Assembly: GCF_003129905.1 (NCBI RefSeq)
Contig: NZ_QFFM01000011.1
Span: forward strand, 1-64,000
Source: Bifidobacterium callitrichidarum
GTDB taxonomy: Bacteria > Actinomycetota > Actinomycetes > Actinomycetales > Bifidobacteriaceae
Length of the DNA: 64,000 nt
Direction: 5' to 3'
Shown: positions 40,461 to 48,836 of the stretch, one piece after another
How positions within the stretch are numbered: position 1 is the first letter of the stretch
Layout: each line of letters opens with the position of its first letter
The notes under the pieces: model-generated
Told to the model about the DNA's origin: nothing
Seen by the model: only the letters and a program-made list of their open reading frames with translations
Database searches by the model: none
Program-made: the position numbers and the translations under genes

Positions 40461-42740
40461 TCAGGCGATATGCACCGGAGTGTTGGCAGGCAGCTGCTCG
40501 AACAGCCACTGGGCATCCGGCACGGTCAAGTAGACGGAGCCGGAGGTCACGGCCTGGCCGAGCTGCTTGGCTTCAGATTCGATGTAGTTGCCCTTGCTGT
40601 CCGTAGGCACGGTCTGGAACCGGTAATCGCCCTTGAACTGCAGCCAGTAGTTGCCTCCGCGCTTGGCGGTCTTGTCGTAGAACGACTTGCCGCGAGTGCC
40701 GATGGTAAAATCGCCCTTGGGCGTGCTGCTGTTCTTGCCGGTGGATGCGGTCATCGCGTAGATCACCTTGCTGCCGCTACGGACCAGCACCACCTGATCA
40801 TTGAGGCGAATCTGAAGATTCAGATTCGAGTAGCTGGACAGCTTCGGATACGTGCCACTGGAAGCGGACTTCCAGTCCTGGTATTCGCCGGTGCCGGCGT
40901 GACGGCCGGTGATCGGGCCGAAGTAAATCCAAGCGTCCTGGTCGGCCACCCAGGCCACTCCATGGGCCATCTTGCCGGTGGTCTTATCGAAGTAATACCA
41001 AGCTCCGTTCACCTTCACATAGCCTTTGGCCATGATGCCGGTGGTGGCATCATAGTAGACCCATTTATCGCCCTTGGCGAAGTAGGTGAAGCCGTGGAAC
41101 ATCGCGCCAGTCACGGAATCGAAGAGGTACCAGCCGGTGTGTTCCTTATCGTAATTAACATACGTTTCCCCGTGGTGCATCTGACCGGTAGTCCAGTCAT
41201 AGTAGACCCACTTGCCGCCGCTGGACTTCACATACCGCATGCCCTTGGCCATCGCACCGGTAATCGGGTCAAAGTAGTACCAGCCGCCATAACGGTAGTC
41301 CTCGCCCTTGATCATGTGGCCGTCCGAATCGTAACGAACCCACTTCTTGCCAGCGGTCATGTAGACGTCTTTGTTACGGGCCATGGTGCCATCGGCATCC
41401 AGCCAGTACCAAGCGCCGCTTTCGGGATCGTAGATTTCCTTGGAGCGGACCATGGCACCGTTCTCATACCAGTACTTCTTGCCGTTTTTCTCCACCCACT
41501 TGCCGTTCACGGTGCTGGTACCCGTGGTACCCGTACCGAAGGCGTTCAAATCCACAGTTCCATCGATACCGTTGATTGAACCGCTGGCCGTATACTGCCA
41601 ACCACGGTCAGCGGCAGGCCAGTCGGCATAGCTCATGTAGCCGGAGTACTGGGCCACCCAACGGGTCTTCGCATGAATGTTGCCGCTATTCAACGGACCG
41701 TTGAGATAGGTCGTATACGAGTACACAGAAAGATTGGTGTATCCAGCGTTGCGGAGCTGCCTATACCAGGCATTGACGATATCGTCATAGACAGAGGGGT
41801 CAGTGGGCGGTACATGTCCAGTCCAGGACCACTGCTCAAGGTCGTAGTAAACCGGGTAGGAAAGGTCGTTAGGGCTCACGCCGGCCTGGCGCAAGAGATC
41901 AACCGTTCCCTGGCCTTCACCGGCAGCACCATCGGCATCGTAGGCATACGAATACAGATATACGCCAAACGGGATGCCTAAACGCTTGCATTCACTGATG
42001 TTGCGCAACGCCTGCTTATCGAATCCATTGCCCCAGCCATAGCTTAAGCGAATGATGGCGCCTTCCACGCCAGCTGCTTTCGCTGCAGCCCAATCGATAG
42101 TGTGCTGCCACTCCGAAACGTCGATGACACCCTTCGCGTTGCTGACGAAGACATTATTGCTTGCATCGAAGAACGCCGCAGAACCCTTGTACGTACCCCA
42201 ATGAGCGCCGTATTCATTGTTGCCGAGGGCAACAGTACGTACCGTACCAGTAGCGTTGACACTGTTGGACTCAGTTTTTGCAACGTTTTCGGCATCAGCG
42301 TTTGAGTCGCGTTCCTTGACCTTCTCCTTCACCTCTTCAGCTTGAACGGGGATGAATGATGAGCCATCCGTCTTGGCCAGCGGATCGGGCTGCTCATCCT
42401 TGGTGCCGACCAATTCGGGGTCGGTGACCGTCTTACCGGTGGTGAGGTCCTTCAGTTTGCCGTTGGCGGTAATGGCGTGGTTCTCAGATACCACGGTGGC
42501 ATCATCGGGGATGCTGCTGGCGACTTTGTCCGGAAGGGCGGCGTCCGGGTTGCCCGGCATGGTGTCGGATTCATCGGCTGACACCTGTTGCGTCTGCAGA
42601 AGGGTCTGGGACGTTTCGGAAGATTGGATCTCCGCGTCAAGATTGGTATCTACAAGAGGTTCCGCGAATGCCGGAGTGACAAATACGAACGATAATGCGA
42701 CAGCAGACGCGGCGGCGGCAAGCTTGAACGGTCTGGACAT
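40461..42740 (-). CDS. GH25 lysozyme with cell-wall repeats and a degenerate L,D-transpeptidase (YkuD) domain
   Basis: A 759-residue exported protein. The signal peptide ends near 26 (AFA/EP). An acidic linker (about 30-190) precedes a GH25 muramidase domain (about 200-395): GVIDVSEWQ near 203 (catalytic Asp) and YYDLEQW near 305 (catalytic Asp/Glu) are intact. About eight aromatic wall-binding repeats follow (410-630). The C-terminal 120 residues have the YkuD fold pattern (QIRLNDQVVLVRSGSKVIYAM, TPKGDFTIG, DAQWLFEQLPANTPVHI), but the SHGCxR active-site motif reads TSGSVYL and the expected upstream His is Gln (FQTVPT). The nucleophile Cys is therefore Ser, and transpeptidase activity is doubtful. 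The ATG has AAGGGG 5 bases upstream. Confidence 0.9.
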   Translation of the reverse strand: MSRPFKLAAAASAVALSFVFVTPAFAEPLVDTNLDAEIQSSETSQTLLQTQQVSADESDTMPGNPDAALPDKVASSIPDDATVVSENHAITANGKLKDLTTGKTVTDPELVGTKDEQPDPLAKTDGSSFIPVQAEEVKEKVKERDSNADAENVAKTESNSVNATGTVRTVALGNNEYGAHWGTYKGSAAFFDASNNVFVSNAKGVIDVSEWQHTIDWAAAKAAGVEGAIIRLSYGWGNGFDKQALRNISECKRLGIPFGVYLYSYAYDADGAAGEGQGTVDLLRQAGVSPNDLSYPVYYDLEQWSWTGHVPPTDPSVYDDIVNAWYRQLRNAGYTNLSVYSYTTYLNGPLNSGNIHAKTRWVAQYSGYMSYADWPAADRGWQYTASGSINGIDGTVDLNAFGTGTTGTSTVNGKWVEKNGKKYWYENGAMVRSKEIYDPESGAWYWLDADGTMARNKDVYMTAGKKWVRYDSDGHMIKGEDYRYGGWYYFDPITGAMAKGMRYVKSSGGKWVYYDWTTGQMHHGETYVNYDKEHTGWYLFDSVTGAMFHGFTYFAKGDKWVYYDATTGIMAKGYVKVNGAWYYFDKTTGKMAHGVAWVADQDAWIYFGPITGRHAGTGEYQDWKSASSGTYPKLSSYSNLNLQIRLNDQVVLVRSGSKVIYAMTASTGKNSSTPKGDFTIGTRGKSFYDKTAKRGGNYWLQFKGDYRFQTVPTDSKGNYIESEAKQLGQAVTSGSVYLTVPDAQWLFEQLPANTPVHIA

Positions 42741-42908
42741 GGTATCCCCTTAGCGGATTGAACAGAACTGGAACTTCGACAGCTTTCTTCTGCGAACCAC
42801 TCTAAGTGATGAACCTTATATTGCACGGTCCGTTTCATATTTCTCTGCCCAAAACGTGAACAAATAGGGTGTGGCGCTGTCTTTTGCTCGCCGACAAGGA
42901 ATCTCAAA

Positions 42909-44168
42909 TCAAATACGAACCTTGCGCAGGAAGCGCTGGAGGGGCTTGAGGAGGAGGTTGTCGGCGATTATGGCGAAGAGGAGGGCAGCGAGGAAGGTGG
43001 CGGCGAACATGGCTACGCTGATGACGGCGTACTGGATGCCGTTCGTGGGCGTGGGCAGGAAACGGCCGATCGCCACTTTGGAGAGGGGCGAGTGGACCAG
43101 ATAGATGGTGTAGGAGTAGCCGGCGAGCCAGATGATGGCCTTGCGGGCGCGGTCCGAGCGGACATGCACGTCGTAGCGGAAGAACAGGAAAATCGCGGCG
43201 ACCACTACGGCGTAGGCCACGGTGAGGGTGCGGTTGACCTGGGCGGGATGACCGGGGAACAGGACCGGCGTGGCGACCGTCCAGGCGAGCGCGAACGGGG
43301 CGATTATGTACGTCGCACGGCGGGCTCGTACGGATGGCGGGTAGAACTCCAGCACATAGCCCAGCAGGTAGTAGAACAGCAGACCGCGCCACGGGAACGA
43401 GCTCAGGAAGGTGAGCGGGTAGCCGAACAGGCTGCAGATCTGCTCGGCGGCGGCCACCGCGGCGGCGAGGCCGATGAGCAGCCATGCGCCGGCGCGGCCG
43501 ATCGCGCGCAGCATCGGGGCCATGAACGGGGTGGCCAGCACGAAACCGGCAAGCATGAAGACGAACCAGTAGACGGAATCGTCGTAGCCGGAGAAGAGGT
43601 CGTAGAGGGTACCGGTTGCGGCGCTGGCGAGCGAGCGGTGGTCCATCACGAGGTATGCAGTGAAACCAAGGGCGCCGGCGTAGAAGAGGTACGGGAAGAT
43701 CAGGGAGACGAAACGCTTGTAGTAGTAGCGGAGATACGGTCTGAAGGATGCGAACGAAGACGCCGTGGCGGAGTCCATAGACACGCTGGAATCTGAAATC
43801 GCGGCGCTGTCCGACTGGTTCGGCTGCCGTGATCCATCCGATGCTTTCGAATTTGTATCGGATGCGGACGTCTCGCTCCGGAGAGGAAGCATCTTCTGAT
43901 GAGTCCGACCAGTTCCTGCGTCAAACGTCAGGTTGAAGCGGCCGGAGACCATGATGAACAGCGGGTTGCATGTCATGAAGATGACGAACAGCGTGAACCG
44001 CACGGTTTCAGCCGAGCCGGTGAGGGTCATTTTGACCGGCATGTAGTTGTTGACCACGTGGACGCCGATGACCAGGCACATCGCCACGCAGCGCAAGAGG
44101 TCGTAGTTGACGTTGCGGGGTGGCTTGAGTTGGGGGGATTGCTGATGGGGATTGGAGGTCTCTGTCAT
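42909..44168 (-). CDS. Acyltransferase family 3 membrane protein (second copy)
   Basis: A 419-residue protein with about ten TM helices. YDLLRCVAMCLVIGVHVVN near 25 is the Acyl_transf_3 start with Arg and His, followed by FIMVSGRFNL near 75. A Ser-rich cytoplasmic insertion (about 95-140) precedes a YYKRFVSLIFPYLFY helix; YTIYLVHSPL near 360 is typical of the family C-terminus. Likely O-acetylation of a surface glycan. The ATG at 44168 has AAAGGAG 6 bases upstream; the ATG at 44174 lies inside that ribosome site and is rejected. It is 169 bp from the GH25 gene on the same strand. Confidence 0.85.
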   Translation of the reverse strand: MTETSNPHQQSPQLKPPRNVNYDLLRCVAMCLVIGVHVVNNYMPVKMTLTGSAETVRFTLFVIFMTCNPLFIMVSGRFNLTFDAGTGRTHQKMLPLRSETSASDTNSKASDGSRQPNQSDSAAISDSSVSMDSATASSFASFRPYLRYYYKRFVSLIFPYLFYAGALGFTAYLVMDHRSLASAATGTLYDLFSGYDDSVYWFVFMLAGFVLATPFMAPMLRAIGRAGAWLLIGLAAAVAAAEQICSLFGYPLTFLSSFPWRGLLFYYLLGYVLEFYPPSVRARRATYIIAPFALAWTVATPVLFPGHPAQVNRTLTVAYAVVVAAIFLFFRYDVHVRSDRARKAIIWLAGYSYTIYLVHSPLSKVAIGRFLPTPTNGIQYAVISVAMFAATFLAALLFAIIADNLLLKPLQRFLRKVRI

Positions 44169-44222
44169 AAGCATCTCCTTTCACCCATTTACATTACATT
44201 CCGTAAGGCCGATTCGTCCCCG

Positions 44223-44272
44223 CGGCTCCCCTCAGTCGGCTTCGCCGACAGCTCCCCTCAGGGAGGGGAGCC
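44223..44272. repeat. Dispersed palindromic repeat
   Basis: GGCTCCCCTCAGTCGGCTTCGCCGACAG core followed by CTCCCCTCAGGGAGGGGAGCC, between the DUF4012 gene and the acyltransferase gene. Confidence 0.8.
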
Positions 44273-44326
44273 TAATAGGGAGCCACCCTCGCTAGGTCTA
44301 TGCCGTCAAGCCACGACTCTATCGCA

Positions 44327-46963
44327 TCACACGGCACCAGCGAGGGACTTGATGTCGACCGGGCAGGAGAGCTGGCTCTTGATCTTGTCCAACGCGCTCA
44401 GGCCGGAGGACGGGTCCTTCTTGGTGTTACCGGTGTTGCTACCAGTGCCGCTGCCGCTGGCGTTCTGCGAGCCGTTCGTCTGACCGTTTGCGGTCGCGTC
44501 CGAACCGTTGGTCGAACCGTTCACGTCCGAACCTTCAGTAGAGCCATTCGCGGAACCATCGGCCGAACCATTGCCAGACGTATCGGTCGACCCATCGGAA
44601 CCGGTACCCGCTGCGTCGCCGGAGTCGGCAGTGCCGGCCTTCACCTCGCCGGGCGAGAGCTCGGCCGGGCACTCGTCGGTGACCTTGCCGTTCGAGCCGG
44701 TTTCGATGCCGTCCGCGTTGACCACCGGGGTGGTCACCACGTCGAGCGGCTGGGTGGCGGTGTTCTTCACGCGCACGGTGAACGCGATCGTACGCTCCTC
44801 CCCCGGCTCGATCCACTGCTGGTCGAACGTGACGTACTGACGGTCGTACATGGTGGCCGTGTTCGCGCCCCACTTGACGGTGTCCGCCTGAACCACGTTG
44901 ATCTCGCCGCCGTAGGGCGCGGTGAGCACCACGCGGTACAGCAGGCCGCCCGGCACCTCGGTCTCGGTGCCGCCGGTGATGAACTCGGGCAGGGTCTTGG
45001 CCTCCGCCTTGGTCATCGTATTCTTCATAGTGAAGGTCACAGTGTACTCGGCACCCGCCTGATCCGCCGGAACCAGTCCAAGCTGTGTGCCGGCCGCGGC
45101 GGAGGTGATGCGGCCATCCAGCGAGCCGGTCACACCGGCCGTATCCGTGGCGGAGACGTCTCCGCAGGTCTTGGTCACGGTGGTGGTGGTCCGCAGGTAC
45201 CAGTCCTGCTTGCCCTGCTGCAGCTCGGACAGGTAGATGCCGGCCTGCGGCACGGTCTCGTCCGCGGACAGCTCGCCGCCGGCCTTGTCGTCGATGAGAC
45301 CTGTGGAAATCAGCGCGGTCTGCTCCAGCTCATTGGCCATCCACAGCTTCAGGTGGCCGCCGGCCGAAGTCTGGCGAACCGCCTTGAGGAGGCCGGAGGC
45401 CGAGGAACCGTTGATGTTGCCGAGCACGTGCGTCATGATCTCCTGCGCGGCCTCGGACACATATTTGTTCTGCTCCTCGAACTTCGGATGCTCGAGGTAC
45501 AGGTCATGCAGCAAGAACGGAACGGTGGTCGAGCCGTCGAGCACCTTGCCGTCGGAAAGCTTCACCTGGCCGGTGGCGTCCAGCAGGGATTCGAGGAACA
45601 CCGGGTCGAGGCCGATCACACCGGCCACGTTCTTGTCCTTATTATCCTTCTGGTTAAGCCACAGGTACTTGTTGTACTGGGCCACGCGCTGGAATTCCGG
45701 GTTGATGGTGGTGGTGGCCGGGTACTCGTCAAACGTGTCGCCGAACGCCGGGCGCTCCTCCAGCACCTTGTCGTCCAACGGCTGCTCCGGGATGTCCCAT
45801 CCGGAGGTGGAGCTGAAGTCGCCGATGGTCACCTTGCCCTTGTTCGCGGTTACGGCGGCGATCGTACCAACCATGCCACCGGATGAACGAAGCTCGGCCG
45901 GATTCTGCACCAGTACCAGATACGTGCGTTCACCGTCTTCGCCGAGCAGCTGCGGCATAAGGTTGATCAGGTCGTCATACTCGGAAAGCATCGAATCGAC
46001 GGTCTGCAACGCGGTCTTCTCCATATTGAGCATGGAGGCCATCTTGGCGATGCTGGGCGTGGGGATCGAGTCGAGCTTGGCGATCTGCGTCTTCAGGTCC
46101 TTGTGCGTCTCGGACACGATTTCGGGCATGTCCATGAGCGCGCTCACGTCCACGGTGCCGTTCTTCATCGAGAAGCCCTGAAGATTCTGGGCGAGCCCCA
46201 GCAGATCCGTAAAGGGACCGTTGACAAGCGTGTCCACGGAGGAGAGCATCTCACGGGCCGCGGTGATGTCGCTGCTGAATCGGGTGTGGTCGCGGATGAG
46301 GTCCCACTGCGGACCGTTGAGTTCCTTGTTGAGGTCGTTGGTGGATTTGACGAGGTTCTGCGCGACCTCGGACAAGCTTTCGTCGCTGCCGCAGCCGAGT
46401 GCGGTGTTGGCCAGGCTCTCGGCGGAGGACAGCACGCGCTGAGCGTTGGTGACCATGCGGGTCACGGACGCGGCGTATAGCGCGGCCACGCATGTGACGG
46501 CGGCGAACATCGTCACCAGCACCACCACGACTGCGCGAACCCAGCCCGGTGCGATGGCGAGCAGCGAGCGCCCCTTGCGGCCGCCCACGTGCTGCGGTGT
46601 GTTGAGTTTCAGGTCGTCCTTGTTGCGCGCGGCGGCACGGATGGAGCGGTGGACGCGATGGGAATGGCGGTGCGTGTCGCGGTGCGGTGTGTGGCGGGCG
46701 ACGTGGGAATCGGCGGAATCCGAGTGCTTGGCGCCGGACTCGTCGCCCTGCTTGTCGTAGTCGGCGACGGCTGCGGAACCAGCGTAATCGTAATCATTGC
46801 GGACGTTACCGGCAGCGGCGTAATCGTCGTGATCGTTACCGTTGATGCCGGCGACGTCGCCGTTCGAATCGGCACCCGACGTTCCGGACAGGCCGTCCAT
46901 CTGGCTGTCGTCTGCGCGGAAGCTGCTGGCGCGACGCCCGTGACGTCCTGAACTGGAACGCAT
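44327..46963 (-). CDS. DUF4012-domain membrane-anchored protein
   Basis: An 878-residue protein. The N-terminus (1-130) is hydrophilic and rich in Asp, His and Arg, followed by one TM helix (about 140-168) and a long extracytoplasmic part. Its body matches DUF4012 proteins of actinobacteria: TYLVLVQNPAELRSSGGMVGT near 345, a VIGLDPVFLESLL block near 440 and a GDIxF-like beta region. The last 100 residues are a Ser/Gly/Thr/Asn-rich tail (repeated NGS/DGS) ending in a short charged segment with a Cys. DUF4012 resembles the LytR-CpsA-Psr neighbourhood of cell-envelope proteins, but its reaction is unknown. The ATG at 46963 has GGTGAG just upstream. Confidence 0.8.
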   Translation of the reverse strand: MRSSSGRHGRRASSFRADDSQMDGLSGTSGADSNGDVAGINGNDHDDYAAAGNVRNDYDYAGSAAVADYDKQGDESGAKHSDSADSHVARHTPHRDTHRHSHRVHRSIRAAARNKDDLKLNTPQHVGGRKGRSLLAIAPGWVRAVVVVLVTMFAAVTCVAALYAASVTRMVTNAQRVLSSAESLANTALGCGSDESLSEVAQNLVKSTNDLNKELNGPQWDLIRDHTRFSSDITAAREMLSSVDTLVNGPFTDLLGLAQNLQGFSMKNGTVDVSALMDMPEIVSETHKDLKTQIAKLDSIPTPSIAKMASMLNMEKTALQTVDSMLSEYDDLINLMPQLLGEDGERTYLVLVQNPAELRSSGGMVGTIAAVTANKGKVTIGDFSSTSGWDIPEQPLDDKVLEERPAFGDTFDEYPATTTINPEFQRVAQYNKYLWLNQKDNKDKNVAGVIGLDPVFLESLLDATGQVKLSDGKVLDGSTTVPFLLHDLYLEHPKFEEQNKYVSEAAQEIMTHVLGNINGSSASGLLKAVRQTSAGGHLKLWMANELEQTALISTGLIDDKAGGELSADETVPQAGIYLSELQQGKQDWYLRTTTTVTKTCGDVSATDTAGVTGSLDGRITSAAAGTQLGLVPADQAGAEYTVTFTMKNTMTKAEAKTLPEFITGGTETEVPGGLLYRVVLTAPYGGEINVVQADTVKWGANTATMYDRQYVTFDQQWIEPGEERTIAFTVRVKNTATQPLDVVTTPVVNADGIETGSNGKVTDECPAELSPGEVKAGTADSGDAAGTGSDGSTDTSGNGSADGSANGSTEGSDVNGSTNGSDATANGQTNGSQNASGSGTGSNTGNTKKDPSSGLSALDKIKSQLSCPVDIKSLAGAV

Positions 46964-47050
46964 ACTCACCTGCCTCAAGTCAAACGGAGCATAGTCTCAT
47001 GGTGCTGCGGCCGGAGTCGGCGTGAATCCCATAAGGATCACTAAGGACTA

Positions 47051-47096
47051 CCCCTCAGTCTCGCTTCGCGAGCCAGCTCCCCTCACAAGGGGAGCC
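47051..47096. repeat. Dispersed palindromic repeat
   Basis: CCCCTCAGTCTCGCTTCGCGAG followed by CAGCTCCCCTCACAAGGGGAGCC, in the 385-bp divergent gap 46964-47348. The rest of the gap holds a possible TATAAC at 47255-47260 and no convincing gene. Confidence 0.75.
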
Positions 47097-47348
47097 AAGA
47101 GAGGAGACCACGCCGACCTAGCCACAACAGAGTTGTCTAACTTGCCAGTGTACCCAGCACGGGAAACAGACGGGAAAAATCCCGCGGAAACTCGCGTAAA
47201 TCCGTGCATGACCGCCACATCGCGTTCAGCATCTTCTCAGGGTTCGTTGAGGGGTATAACAGTAATGCGCAAGAAAACGGTCACGATGCGCAGCAATAGT
47301 AAGAGCCGTATTGATTTGTTCGGCTTAGGAGAACGGGAGAAGTAACGC

Positions 47349-48836
47349 ATGTTCGTCCTCGGCAACGCCTGGCGGGCCCTGACGCGCTCGAAGGGGCGCA
47401 CGGCTCTCACCGCGTTCATCACTCTGGCGGTAACGTTCGGCACGGTTGCCGGACTCGCCATCGTTCAGGAAAACACCACGGCACACACCACCACCTACGA
47501 TTCGCAGAAGGCCACGATGGCCATCCGTCCGAGCGCGGCGGCATGGAAGAAGGTCTCGGCCACCGACTCGTCCACCACCAAGCAGTACATGACGTGGACC
47601 GCCTACACCGAGTACGCCACGGCCATCCAGTCGGCCACCAACACGCTTGACTTCACGGTGACCGAAACCGTGCCGGCCCGCGTCTCCGGCAATCTGAAGG
47701 CCCTCGACGGCGATTCGCTGAACGGCGCCTCCGACGACAAAACCGGCGGCCAGCTCCTGTGGCGCGCGTTCTGGACCCGTGACGCCGCCAAGGCCAACAA
47801 CCTGGGCACCTACACCATCGTGGACGGCAAGGGCCTGAGCTTCAACAACCAGTCCTCCAACCCGGACACCACGGGCGCGCTGGTCTCCTCCGCGTTCGCC
47901 AAGGCCAACAACCTCAAGGTGGGCGACACGTTCAAGGTGGCCACCGCGGCCGACAAGTCCAAGACCGCCGAACTCAAGGTGCGCGGCATCTACGAGTACA
48001 CCTCCGAGGCCGACGCCGACAACCCGGTGGTGACCGCCCGCAACCGCGAGAACGCCATCTACACGAACTATCAGACCTTCGCCTCGGCCGATCTGGACCC
48101 GCAGTCTTCCGACTCCTCCGCCAAGGGCTGGCAGGTGCCGGACCTCGACATCGTGTTCAACCTGTCCGACGCCGCCACGTACAAGTCCGTGGTTGCCTCG
48201 CTCAAGAAGTCCAAGCTGCCGGCCAAGGGCTACACCATCTCCTCCCCCTCGCTCGATGAATACACCAAGTCGCTGGCCCCGCTGGAGACCCTGGCCTCCC
48301 GCGCCCAGACCGGCGTGATTCTGCTGCTTTCGGTGGGCGGCGTGCTGCTGCTCGCCCTGGTGCTGCTTGGCGTGTGGGCGCCGAAGCGCGATGACGAGAT
48401 CGGCATGGCGCTGGTTTCCGGCGTGACCCGTGGCCGTCTGGGCTGGCAGTTCATGCTGGAGGTCTTCATCGTGACGCTACCGTTCTACGCGATCGGCCTG
48501 GTGGGTGGCGCGTTCGCCGCCAAGCCCATCGGTGCGGCGCTGGCTTCCGGCCATGCCACGGCCGTGACTTCTGATTTGGTGTGGAAGATGGTCTGGTATG
48601 GTCTCGGCACGATTCTGGTGCTGGCGATTCTGGCCGCCCTGCGTCTCGCCTTCTACGGCTCGGACAAGCTGTTCGCAGCCGACGGCGATTGGGGCACGGT
48701 CAGCGAGACCGAGGTAATCGAGGCCGAGTCCGGTGCCGTCGATGGCGCCGGCGACGATGCGGCTGCGACCGCGGCTGTTGCGACCACTACCACGACGACC
48801 GGCAAGTCCGGCAATGATGCGGAGGCGAAGGCATGA
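47349..48836 (+). CDS. FtsX/MacB-like ABC transporter permease
   Basis: A 495-residue protein. TM1 at about 18-40 is preceded by NAWRALTRSKGRTALTAF, the usual start of FtsX-like permeases. A large outer domain (about 45-310) has a VPARVSGNL start and a GDTFKVATAAD segment like MacB periplasmic domains. Three TM helices at about 320-345, 370-395 and 410-435 follow. The last 50 residues are acidic and Ala/Thr-rich. It overlaps the ATPase-like gene by 4 bp (ATGA), so the two form a transport pair. GGGAGAAG lies upstream of the ATG. The substrate is unknown. Confidence 0.85.
   Translation: MFVLGNAWRALTRSKGRTALTAFITLAVTFGTVAGLAIVQENTTAHTTTYDSQKATMAIRPSAAAWKKVSATDSSTTKQYMTWTAYTEYATAIQSATNTLDFTVTETVPARVSGNLKALDGDSLNGASDDKTGGQLLWRAFWTRDAAKANNLGTYTIVDGKGLSFNNQSSNPDTTGALVSSAFAKANNLKVGDTFKVATAADKSKTAELKVRGIYEYTSEADADNPVVTARNRENAIYTNYQTFASADLDPQSSDSSAKGWQVPDLDIVFNLSDAATYKSVVASLKKSKLPAKGYTISSPSLDEYTKSLAPLETLASRAQTGVILLLSVGGVLLLALVLLGVWAPKRDDEIGMALVSGVTRGRLGWQFMLEVFIVTLPFYAIGLVGGAFAAKPIGAALASGHATAVTSDLVWKMVWYGLGTILVLAILAALRLAFYGSDKLFAADGDWGTVSETEVIEAESGAVDGAGDDAAATAAVATTTTTTGKSGNDAEAKA

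Noticed and set aside
47264..47345. Short ORF (MRKKTV...) just before the FtsX-like gene
   Set aside because: It is only about 26 residues with no clear ribosome site. It could be a leader peptide, but nothing in the sequence supports this.
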